A stretch of 64,000 bases of DNA, taken from Burkholderiaceae bacterium. GTDB lineage: Bacteria; Pseudomonadota; Gammaproteobacteria; Burkholderiales; Burkholderiaceae_C. A program made the position numbers and the translations under genes. The notes beneath the pieces were generated by a model, which saw only the letters and a program-made list of their open reading frames with translations, searched no databases and had not been told where the DNA came from. Numbering within the stretch: position 1 is the stretch's first letter; each line of letters starts with the position of its first letter. Positions 46,693 to 52,619 of this stretch are shown here, piece by piece. The stretch covers positions 1 to 64,000 of the forward strand of contig JAIRVR010000040.1 in the NCBI GenBank assembly GCA_031253795.1. Direction: 5' to 3'.

Positions 46693-46941
46693 ATGGCCAA
46701 AGAAGAACTGATCGAAATGCAAGGCTCCGTCACGGAAGTCCTGCCCGACTCGCGCTTTCGCGTGACGCTGGAAAACGGACACCAGCTGATCGCCTACACC
46801 GGCGGCAAGATGCGCAAGCACCACATCCGCATCCTGGCCGGCGACAAGGTGTCGCTGGAAATGTCGCCCTACGACCTGACCAAGGGCCGCATCACCTTCC
46901 GTCACCTGGCCAACCGCGGCCCGGCACCGGGTTCGCGCTGA
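46693..46941 (+). CDS. infA: Translation initiation factor IF-1
   Basis: 82-residue OB-fold protein that binds the 30S A site. [39 protein letters not shown] and [11 protein letters not shown] are diagnostic. It is about 10 residues longer than E. coli IF-1 (tail [12 protein letters not shown]). Burkholderiales often keep a second infA in the ribosomal spc/alpha region, so this may be one of two copies. Confidence 0.96.
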   Translation: MAKEELIEMQGSVTEVLPDSRFRVTLENGHQLIAYTGGKMRKHHIRILAGDKVSLEMSPYDLTKGRITFRHLANRGPAPGSR

Positions 46942-46953
46942 TTTTTCGCGGTA

Positions 46954-46983
46954 TTGAAATACCCTCGTTTTTAACGCTACAAT
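46954..46983 (+). promoter_or_regulatory. Promoter of tRNA-Pro
   Basis: TTGAAA (46954-46959), an 18-nt spacer and TACAAT (46978-46983) form a good sigma-70 promoter 11 nt before the tRNA. Confidence 0.75.
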
Positions 46984-46994
46984 AGCTATCTTGT

Positions 46995-47071
46995 CGGAGC
47001 GTAGCGCAGCCTGGTAGCGCATCTGCTTTGGGAGCAGAGGGTCGCGAGTTCGAATCCCGCCGCTCCGACCA
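46995..47071 (+). tRNA. tRNA-Pro (anticodon TGG)
   Basis: 77 nt folding into a full cloverleaf: acceptor CGGAGCG with CGCTCCG, D arm GCGCAGCCTGGTAGCGC, anticodon stem TCTGC/GCAGA around TTTGGGA (anticodon TGG), T arm GCGAGTTCGAATCCCGC (wobble at stem) and encoded ACCA. The C at position 1 is typical of proline tRNA. Its 3' end is the left limit of the prophage-like region. Confidence 0.97.
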
Positions 47072-47078
47072 ATGAATC

Positions 47079-47109
47079 AAGGGGTTAGCTCGAAAGGGCT
47101 AGCCCCTTT
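47079..47109 (+). terminator. Terminator after tRNA-Pro
   Basis: GGGGTTAGC (47081-47089) pairs with GCTAGCCCC (one G-U) and is followed by TTTC. It lies 10 nt after the tRNA. CTTCTAACCA occurs twice just downstream (about 47109 and 47130), a short direct repeat of unknown meaning. Confidence 0.75.
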
Positions 47110-47155
47110 CTTCTAACCAAATTCAGGGCCTTCTAACCAGGAGCCCCAAAAAGAC

Positions 47156-47195
47156 AAAGCCCCCTCGGCTGCCATCGCGGCGCCGAGGGGGCTTT
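47156..47195 (-). terminator. Terminator downstream of the SRAP gene
   Basis: AAAGCCCCCTCGG (47156-47168) pairs with CCGAGGGGGCTTT (47183-47195) over 13 bp, with T-rich DNA on the minus-strand exit side. It lies about 65 nt past the SRAP stop; the opposite flank is also T-rich, so it may work in both directions. Confidence 0.7.
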
Positions 47196-47260
47196 TCTGC
47201 GTTCGGGGCGCCTACATCTGCCCTGGGGAAAATCAACATCGTCCTGGTGCAGGCGGCGCC

Positions 47261-47959
47261 CTACCCTTCGGATTTCAGCTCGGCCAGCTGCGCAGCCGGC
47301 AGCAAGGCCTCCTCCTCTGGCTTCTCCGCTCCACTCCGCAGCACGCCCAGCGGCGGCAGCTTGATCAGCGCATCAGCCTGGGCGGCCGTGCCATGCAGCC
47401 AGGCGTCCCAGTACTCCTGCTCCAGCATCGCGACCCCGCGCTTTTCCTTGCCGGGCCTGTGCATCAGAGACAGGACAGGATGCGCATCGGCGTTCTGCGT
47501 GACCATCGTGTAATTCGGGACGACCTCGCCCGTGGCCGGATCCACCCACTCGCTGTAGAGCCCTGCCAGGGCCGCGGGCTCTCCGTCCGCGCGCTGGAAC
47601 GACCACCACACATTCCGGCTGCCGAGGCCCCAATAGGGCTCCACCCAGCTTTCCACGGGAATAAGACAGCGCTGGCCCGCGCGCCAGGCGGGGGCATAGG
47701 TCCAGGACTTGGCCAGCGTCTCGCGCCGCGCGTTGTTCGTGCTCATCGGCTTGCCGTCGGCAGTCATCGGCCGCCGCGTCTTCGAGCTGCGCGGGATCAT
47801 GCCCCACTGCCCCACCTCGAGCTCGCCGCCGGGCTTGATGTACGGGCCCAGGGCCAACGGCGTGACGTGCGGCTTCCACCAGCCGTTCGGGGCCTGCCTG
47901 CCGACCCGGAATGCACGCTCGATTTCGGTCTCTCGCGGGGTGTTGTAGCGGTTGCAGAT
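47261..47959 (-). CDS. SOS response-associated peptidase (SRAP/YedK/HMCES family), AUC start
   Basis: SRAP proteins form a thiazolidine crosslink to abasic sites in single-stranded DNA through Cys2. Canonical start codons give only a truncated protein beginning MALGPYIKPG at 47857. The conserved N-terminus CNRYNTPRETEIERAF lies upstream in frame, immediately after an ATC at 47959 preceded by AGGAGG with a 5-nt spacer. No ATG, GTG or TTG occurs in frame for at least 30 nt above it. With AUC as start, Cys is residue 2 as the chemistry needs, and the product has 232 residues. NNARRET, PVESWVEPYW and HPVLSLMHR carry the other active-site residues. A LexA box lies 70 nt upstream. Confidence 0.88.
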   Translation of the reverse strand: MCNRYNTPRETEIERAFRVGRQAPNGWWKPHVTPLALGPYIKPGGELEVGQWGMIPRSSKTRRPMTADGKPMSTNNARRETLAKSWTYAPAWRAGQRCLIPVESWVEPYWGLGSRNVWWSFQRADGEPAALAGLYSEWVDPATGEVVPNYTMVTQNADAHPVLSLMHRPGKEKRGVAMLEQEYWDAWLHGTAAQADALIKLPPLGVLRSGAEKPEEEALLPAAQLAELKSEG

Positions 47960-48027
47960 GACGACCTCCTGATGACCTTGAGGCCAAGTAGGGAGTACAT
48001 GCTAACTTTCTAAGATTCATCTGAACA

Positions 48028-48043
48028 CTGTATATTTGCACAG
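48028..48043. promoter_or_regulatory. LexA (SOS) box between SRAP and the divergent gene
   Basis: CTGTATATTTGCACAG is CTGT-N8-ACAG and lies within longer arms AACACTGT/ACAGTGTT. It sits between the SRAP gene (minus) and the ORF at 48043 (plus), so both may be DNA-damage induced. Confidence 0.85.
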
Positions 48044-48492
48044 TGTTTTGCGAAATCATCGAACTCCGCCGCGCTGGCCTCAGGCTGCCGCCCAAAGACT
48101 GGCCGTCGCCCGTCCGGGGTGACCTGCGCATCTCCTACGACGAAGGCAAGACAAACAACAGCAGGCGAAACATGAGGGTGGCCATCCTCTGGGTGAACTG
48201 GAGCTGCTCACACGTAGTGCCAGGCCCCAATCTTTCCGAGCCGATCTTGCTGGACATCCTGGGCGACGCAATGCTCTGGCGCGGCCACGTCTGCGCCCGC
48301 ACAGACGATGGAATTTGCGAGTACGAGCAGATGTGGCTCATCCGCCCCTTGAGCTCCCTAGATGCCCCGCCCCTTGCCAAATTTGATGCGGCTCGCTTTT
48401 CCCCCAAGCTGCCCGCGACGCTGCCGCCCCAATCTGAGACGCAGACCGAGTGGCTTGCCAAGCACGGGCGCGAGATGGCCGCCACACGTTGA
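48043..48492 (+). CDS. Hypothetical protein divergent from SRAP
   Basis: 149 residues if read from the GTG at 48043, which touches the LexA box; an ATG at 48172 (MRVAILWVNWSCSH) would give about 106 residues and leaves room for a promoter. Not recognised. No membrane segment. It may form an SOS-inducible pair with SRAP. Codon use is compatible with coding. Confidence 0.6.
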   Translation: MFCEIIELRRAGLRLPPKDWPSPVRGDLRISYDEGKTNNSRRNMRVAILWVNWSCSHVVPGPNLSEPILLDILGDAMLWRGHVCARTDDGICEYEQMWLIRPLSSLDAPPLAKFDAARFSPKLPATLPPQSETQTEWLAKHGREMAATR

Positions 48493-48502
48493 GGAGCCAG
48501 CC

Positions 48503-48706
48503 ATGCACCCTCCGCTGATCTATCCAACCATCCTGTGCATGCACCCCTGGTTCGGCATTCCCGAGGAGGAGCTGCTGCCAGGCAGGCCCGAGGACTACCG
48601 CATCGAGCAGGAGGCATCGGACTGGTTCGTGGTGCGCGGGCCAGATGGGCGGGTCATCCACAGCGGCATCGGCCCCGTACAGATCCTGCCGGCGCACCAT
48701 GGCTGA
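48503..48706 (+). CDS. Small hypothetical phage-type protein
   Basis: 67 residues from the ATG at 48503 with GAGGAG upstream: MHPPLIYPTILCMHPWFGIP, then EDYRIEQEASDWFVVRGPDG. Not recognised. Overlaps the next gene by 8 nt, suggesting co-translation. Confidence 0.55.
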   Translation: MHPPLIYPTILCMHPWFGIPEEELLPGRPEDYRIEQEASDWFVVRGPDGRVIHSGIGPVQILPAHHG

Positions 48707-48908
48707 CGGCATGACCTGGGGCGGGTCGCCAACCGCGCCGGGCTGGTATGCCGTGGTCGTGGACTACGACCGCCTGCCCTTTCCCGCAGCCAGGCGATGG
48801 ACTGGGGCGCTATGGGACGATGAGCGCGGCATCCGCGCGTTCGATGGACCGCACCCCACTGCGGCTGACGCGCTGGACTGGGCCATGGAGATCTGTCCGG
48901 AGGGCTGA
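48699..48908 (+). CDS. Small hypothetical phage-type protein
   Basis: 69 residues, MADGMTWGGSPTAPGWYAVV, with ALWDDERGIRAFDGPHPTAA. The SPTAPGWYAV style is common in small phage and accessory proteins. Function unknown. Coupled to the preceding gene. Confidence 0.55.
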   Translation: MADGMTWGGSPTAPGWYAVVVDYDRLPFPAARRWTGALWDDERGIRAFDGPHPTAADALDWAMEICPEG

Positions 48909-48961
48909 TTGGCGGAGTAGGCGTGCATACAATGCTGATTCATTTACATACGGAAACAATC

Positions 48962-49402
48962 ATGCTCTTCAACCGAACTCTCGCAGTTGCAGCAATAGCT
49001 CTCAGCGCAGGCGCATCGCACGCATGGACCCTCGTGTACGCAAATGATGCTGCTGGCAATGCGACTGCTGGCTCGCTGCAGTCATTGAGAACAGCAGTGT
49101 CCAACGGCGCCTCTGTCAAGGTCGTGTCGGATAACGCCGGGAAACATGCTTGGTCGGTGCAATGTGCCGTGGCAGCTGTGAAATACGACGCTACACAAGC
49201 CGTGGTTTGCGCGAACAATCCCATACTCGCCGCCGACAACTCCATGGGGGCACAGTTTTCCAATGTGTACAGCCCTCCACAAAGCGTGAGCACCATGATC
49301 AACACGCAAGGACAATTCTCTCAGGCGCTAGTCCGTCTAAGCGATGGTTCTCTGATTGGCAAGACTCTCATCAACGTCCCGATGCAATGGTTCGTTGACT
49401 AA
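48962..49402 (+). CDS. Secreted hypothetical protein
   Basis: 146 residues from MLFNRTLAVAAIALSAGASH (signal peptide, cleaved near 21). Mature part has two cysteines and no recognised domain. Base composition is lower in GC than the chromosomal neighbours. An upstream in-frame ATG at 48923 adds 13 residues before the signal and is not preferred. Confidence 0.65.
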   Translation: MLFNRTLAVAAIALSAGASHAWTLVYANDAAGNATAGSLQSLRTAVSNGASVKVVSDNAGKHAWSVQCAVAAVKYDATQAVVCANNPILAADNSMGAQFSNVYSPPQSVSTMINTQGQFSQALVRLSDGSLIGKTLINVPMQWFVD

Positions 49403-49430
49403 GTACAGAAGCCTACTCCGCGATTCACAC

Positions 49431-49540
49431 TCACCCCTTGATCGGCCGCGTACACGCCGTCAACGCGGCCAGCAGCCGCACCTCGTAGCCTCGCGGCGGT
49501 CAATCTCCGCGAGTGCGGCTCGACTCTCGCAAGTCGACCC
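49431..49540 (-). pseudogene. Frameshifted remnant of a phage gene end
   Basis: On the minus strand one frame reads AALAEIDRREA and, after a one-base shift, another continues YEVRLLAALTACTRPIKG to a TGA at 49431. Together they look like one C-terminal protein segment broken by a frameshift, in a gap (49403-49624) otherwise without a gene. The identity of the parent gene is unknown. Confidence 0.35.
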
Positions 49541-49624
49541 GCTGCGGTCGCTCAATTCATAGCCAAGCGGTCACTCAGGCTAACGATAGGATTCAAAGCG
49601 CGCGATGTACCTACACTCCCGCAG

Positions 49625-49909
49625 ATGATGACCGAACCCACACCAACTCCCGAAAATGCAAGCTCTGCAAAGCCCATGTTCGACTTGGCCGGCTCCGAGG
49701 GAGTAAACGAGTCCGAGCGCGTCCTCAGCCAACTTTGTCGCAAGTCCTTTCTGCGTCTCTGGTCTCAAACCAACGTTTTCACAGATGAGGGATTCAAAGA
49801 CGGTAAGGGTGCCACCAAAGAGCTTTGTGACGCCCTGGTTGTCTTCGGCAACGACGTCATCATCTTCTCGGATAAGCACGTCGTCTTTCAAGCAGACAAG
49901 GACCTCAAC
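49625..49909 (+). pseudogene. 5' fragment of a conserved hypothetical gene
   Basis: About 95 residues look like a real protein start: MMTEPTPTPENASSAK, then GVNESERVLSQLCRKSFLRL, TKELCDALVVFGNDVIIFSD and KHVVFQADKDLN. I recall family members with the block ELCDALVVFGNDVIIFSDK that are several times longer. After about 49905 the frame enters antisense phage sequence, so the 3' part is lost. Confidence 0.6.
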
Positions 49910-50035
49910 GGCCACGCCCACCGTGATGCTCAGCCGGCCCATGTGCACGGGGCGGATGCTGCGCGTGCCACCGGCCGCGTCGCCGCCGGCGCCGTTGACG
50001 ACCGCCCCGTTGATGACCGTGCTGTTGATGCTCAT
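49900..50035 (-). pseudogene. 5' fragment of a phage structural gene
   Basis: Reads MSINSTVINGAVVNGAGGDA then GGTRSIRPVHMGRLSITVGV, a phage-like N-terminus, for about 45 codons. It then runs into antisense of the fragment at 49625-49909. It begins 13 nt after the gene at 50049, in line with the phage late operon. Confidence 0.55.
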
Positions 50036-50048
50036 GCGGTGCTCCTGG

Positions 50049-51071
50049 TCAGAATGCCGTCTGCACCATCACGCCGCGGATATAGAAGTTGCCGCGCACC
50101 GAGCCGCCCACGGCCGGCGTTTCCAACTTGGCCCGCAGGCCGGACAGCACGCGCGCCGTGGTGACAGGGATGCGCTGGGCCGTCCGGTCCGCCGTAATGG
50201 CCGACAGCGACAGGGCGTCTGCCAGCTTCACGCTGTCGGATGCTGACTCGATGGTGACAACAGGCGCCGAACTCACCCCGCTGTCGCGCGAGCGGCAGAT
50301 AAAGCCGACCTCGGACACCAGCAGCGAACAGGCTTCGGCAGCCAGCTCAAGGCCGGCAGCCAGGTCCGTTCCGATCCAGCTGCCCAGCGATTCGCCCAGG
50401 CCATCCTGCGTAGCACCCATGGCCGAAGTCGACCAGGCCGGCTCCGTGCCCTGGGACGTGATGCCCGAGCCATAGAGCGTGTAGCTGTGCTTTGACAGCG
50501 AATACTGCAGGCCGTTGGCGGCCGTGGGCCGAACGATGGAGCCCTCGGGGTAGCCCGTGCTCGGGGCCCAGGCCGGCACGGTGCCCAGCTCGACGGGGAT
50601 CGACAGCCAGACATTCTCGAAACCCTGGTTTGCCCAGGCCGCCGCACCGGTGCCTCGGTAGTCGAAGCGCTGGACCACGGGCTGCAGATTGCGCGCCATC
50701 AGGGCCAGGGAGCGCGGCACCGGCGCCGGGCCGGCCTGGAGGAAATCGGTGGGCGAGGCCTGCAGGAAGGCCGCCAGCGTGCCGGCCGTGATGCGAGCCG
50801 ACAGCCGCGATCCCGAAGGCCATTCACTGCGGGCAGTGCCTTCGCGCCCGCGGCCGATCTCGATCTGGTTGCCCGTGCGCGAATAGATCTCGACGATCTC
50901 CAGCACCTCGGGCGTGGCCGGATTGCTCAGCGTGGCCAGCTGGATCAGGTCGTCGTTGTCCCCGAAATAGCTCAGGAACGCGCCAGCGTCATCGACAGTG
51001 ACCAGGTCGTCGTTCTCCCCGATAGCGCCCACCAGGGCCGCATCAGCGTTGTTTGTGAAGCCCAGCGGCAT
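50049..51071 (-). CDS. Putative phage tail/host-interaction protein
   Basis: 340 residues, MPLGFTNNADAALVGAIGEN onward, rich in Ala/Gly/Ser/Thr, with segments such as TLAAFLQASPTDFLQAGPAP and GNFYIRGVMVQTAF. Composition and position fit a virion surface or tail-fibre-associated protein; no enzymatic domain seen. It starts 9 nt after the upstream phage gene. Confidence 0.6.
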   Translation of the reverse strand: MPLGFTNNADAALVGAIGENDDLVTVDDAGAFLSYFGDNDDLIQLATLSNPATPEVLEIVEIYSRTGNQIEIGRGREGTARSEWPSGSRLSARITAGTLAAFLQASPTDFLQAGPAPVPRSLALMARNLQPVVQRFDYRGTGAAAWANQGFENVWLSIPVELGTVPAWAPSTGYPEGSIVRPTAANGLQYSLSKHSYTLYGSGITSQGTEPAWSTSAMGATQDGLGESLGSWIGTDLAAGLELAAEACSLLVSEVGFICRSRDSGVSSAPVVTIESASDSVKLADALSLSAITADRTAQRIPVTTARVLSGLRAKLETPAVGGSVRGNFYIRGVMVQTAF

Positions 51072-51080
51072 GGCGCGACC

Positions 51081-51482
51081 TCAAACCAGGGCCAGGATCT
51101 TGCCGGACCCGTCGTTCCACTCGGCCTTCACGGCGCCGCCGTTGGCGATCATCGGGAAGCCCGTGACCTCGTCCAGATAGGCAATCAGAGGCGACGTGGT
51201 CGCATTGCCTGTGTCCACGAACAGAACAACGCCCTTGAGCGTCGGGCCCGCCGCAATTGCGCCAAAGGCCACATCGTCAGCATCGAACACGCCGCCCGTG
51301 ATGGACTTGTTGGCCAGGGACTGGGCCGTGCCCACCGTGGTACCCAGTTCGTTCAGGAACTCGTGGGCCGTGCTGAATGTGTAGCCGCTGGGAACAATGG
51401 CCGCCTTGATGGCGTCGTTGCCGAAATCGATCTGCTTGCCCAGGATCTTCTGGGCACCTTTGGGGTAGAGGACGTTGGACAT
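51081..51482 (-). CDS. Phage structural protein of unknown role
   Basis: 133 residues: MSNVLYPKGAQKILGKQIDF, GNDAIKAAIVPSGYTF, then the LAYLDEVTGFPMIANGG-like end IAYLDEVTGFPMIANGGAV. This type recurs in phage tail regions as a small beta-rich virion protein. AAGGAG precedes the ATG. The phage element at 51507-51540 lies just upstream. Confidence 0.6.
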   Translation of the reverse strand: MSNVLYPKGAQKILGKQIDFGNDAIKAAIVPSGYTFSTAHEFLNELGTTVGTAQSLANKSITGGVFDADDVAFGAIAAGPTLKGVVLFVDTGNATTSPLIAYLDEVTGFPMIANGGAVKAEWNDGSGKILALV

Positions 51483-51506
51483 GCTGCGCTCCTTTTGCGA
51501 TGGAGG

Positions 51507-51540
51507 CAGTGTCCAGACAGCGCACGCATCTGGCGAACCC
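51507..51540 (-). promoter_or_regulatory. Phage element copy D (GGGTTCG-N21-ACACTG)
   Basis: Minus-strand GGGTTCG, 21 nt, then ACACTG, flanked by CCCCGGCTA before it. It ends 24 nt before the start of the gene at 51482. CCAGA/TCTGG arms lie inside the N21. One of four copies with identical spacing. Confidence 0.75.
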
Positions 51541-51734
51541 TAGCCGGGGCAAGCGCTCCGCGAAAGTGTGCGGCCAATCACATTGCCAATCCTCAGATGA
51601 TTAGCAAAGTAATGGTTTGCTTAATAACCATTAAAACCTTCACAAATTTCCAATTTCAATAGAGCGACTCTAAAAATTCACAAGTAAAACTCTATTAGCA
51701 TGCATGGCTTCACACACTGGAGGAGTAGTTGCAA

Positions 51735-52475
51735 ATGAAATCATTCAAGAAGGTGGTGGTGTCAGTTGGAGCCGTTGCCGCGATGTTCTCGGTAGGAGCA
51801 TTCGCACAAAGCGGTGGCGTACTATTGCCTATCTCCATCACTAACGCTTCTGGCAATGTTGGCGACATGACAAAGGCTGCGGATGGAAATCCCAATACAA
51901 TTTGGAATGCTGGCGCTGGCCCCACTCAGTGGATAGATATTGACCTTGGCTCGGAACGGATGTTCTCGGTTTTTCGCATGCTCCCAGCACAGAATCCGGC
52001 AGGCAATACTGTGCACCACATTTGGGGGAGAAATGATGCGGGACAATGGTTTGATTTCGGCGAGGTGGCAGGATATACCCAAGACAATCAATGGATTGAA
52101 TTTAAAAACCTCCTTGAAATCCCAGTCAGAACAATCATCCTTCAAACTACTACCAGTCCTTCTTGGGTAGCTTGGAGGGAGTTCCAAGTCTATGACGGCG
52201 GAACACTGCTTGAGAGCTGCCACACCAACTTTCCAAATGGATGGGCCATTTATCGAACAGCTCAGCTCGGTCGTTGCTCAGACTACCAATTTAATACCAC
52301 TTACTTTATGAGAGATGTTCGCAATCAACCGAAAGGTGCTGAAATATTGGTATGCTCAACCGGCAACCTATATGGCTGGCAGTGGATACCCGGAAACGTA
52401 GTAGGTGGTGTGCCTCGTAGTGGGCGTTGCGGAGCCTTCCAATTTGATGAAGTGATGAAAATGCGCAAGAACTGA
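51735..52475 (+). CDS. Secreted discoidin-like (F5/8 type C) protein, prophage cargo
   Basis: 246 residues with a signal peptide (MKSFKKVVVSVGAVAAMFSV, cleaved after AFA near 24). The segment ITNASGNVGDMTKAADGNPN then WIDIDLGSERMFSVFRM is the classic F5/8C carbohydrate-binding pattern. The C-terminal third has four cysteines. GC is clearly lower than around it, and it is opposite in direction to the phage genes, so it is an inserted cargo (lysogenic conversion) gene. Confidence 0.75.
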   Translation: MKSFKKVVVSVGAVAAMFSVGAFAQSGGVLLPISITNASGNVGDMTKAADGNPNTIWNAGAGPTQWIDIDLGSERMFSVFRMLPAQNPAGNTVHHIWGRNDAGQWFDFGEVAGYTQDNQWIEFKNLLEIPVRTIILQTTTSPSWVAWREFQVYDGGTLLESCHTNFPNGWAIYRTAQLGRCSDYQFNTTYFMRDVRNQPKGAEILVCSTGNLYGWQWIPGNVVGGVPRSGRCGAFQFDEVMKMRKN

Positions 52476-52529
52476 CAATTTTGCGCCTCTTTTTCGCACT
52501 TGATCCCCGCGCCCGCCGAGCGCCGCTCG

Positions 52530-52619
52530 ATGATCGAGACCTACTGGCTCATCATCATCGGCCTCGGCGCCGTGGGCTTCATCTGGCAGTTCATCCGGCG
52601 CGGCGCCATCAGCCTGTGA
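52530..52619 (+). CDS. Very small membrane peptide, doubtful
   Basis: 29 codons, MIETYWLIIIGLGAVGFIWQ then FIRRGAISL, a single membrane helix with a basic tail. No Shine-Dalgarno site; its end overlaps the LPD38 gene stop by 11 nt. The frame is open further upstream to a TTG near 52500, so it could be the 3' remnant of a lost gene. Confidence 0.3.
   Translation: MIETYWLIIIGLGAVGFIWQFIRRGAISL

Noticed and set aside
47072-47260. Integrase gene or duplicated attachment core next to tRNA-Pro
   Set aside because: The stretch holds two terminators and a short CTTCTAACCA repeat only; no integrase reading frame is present.
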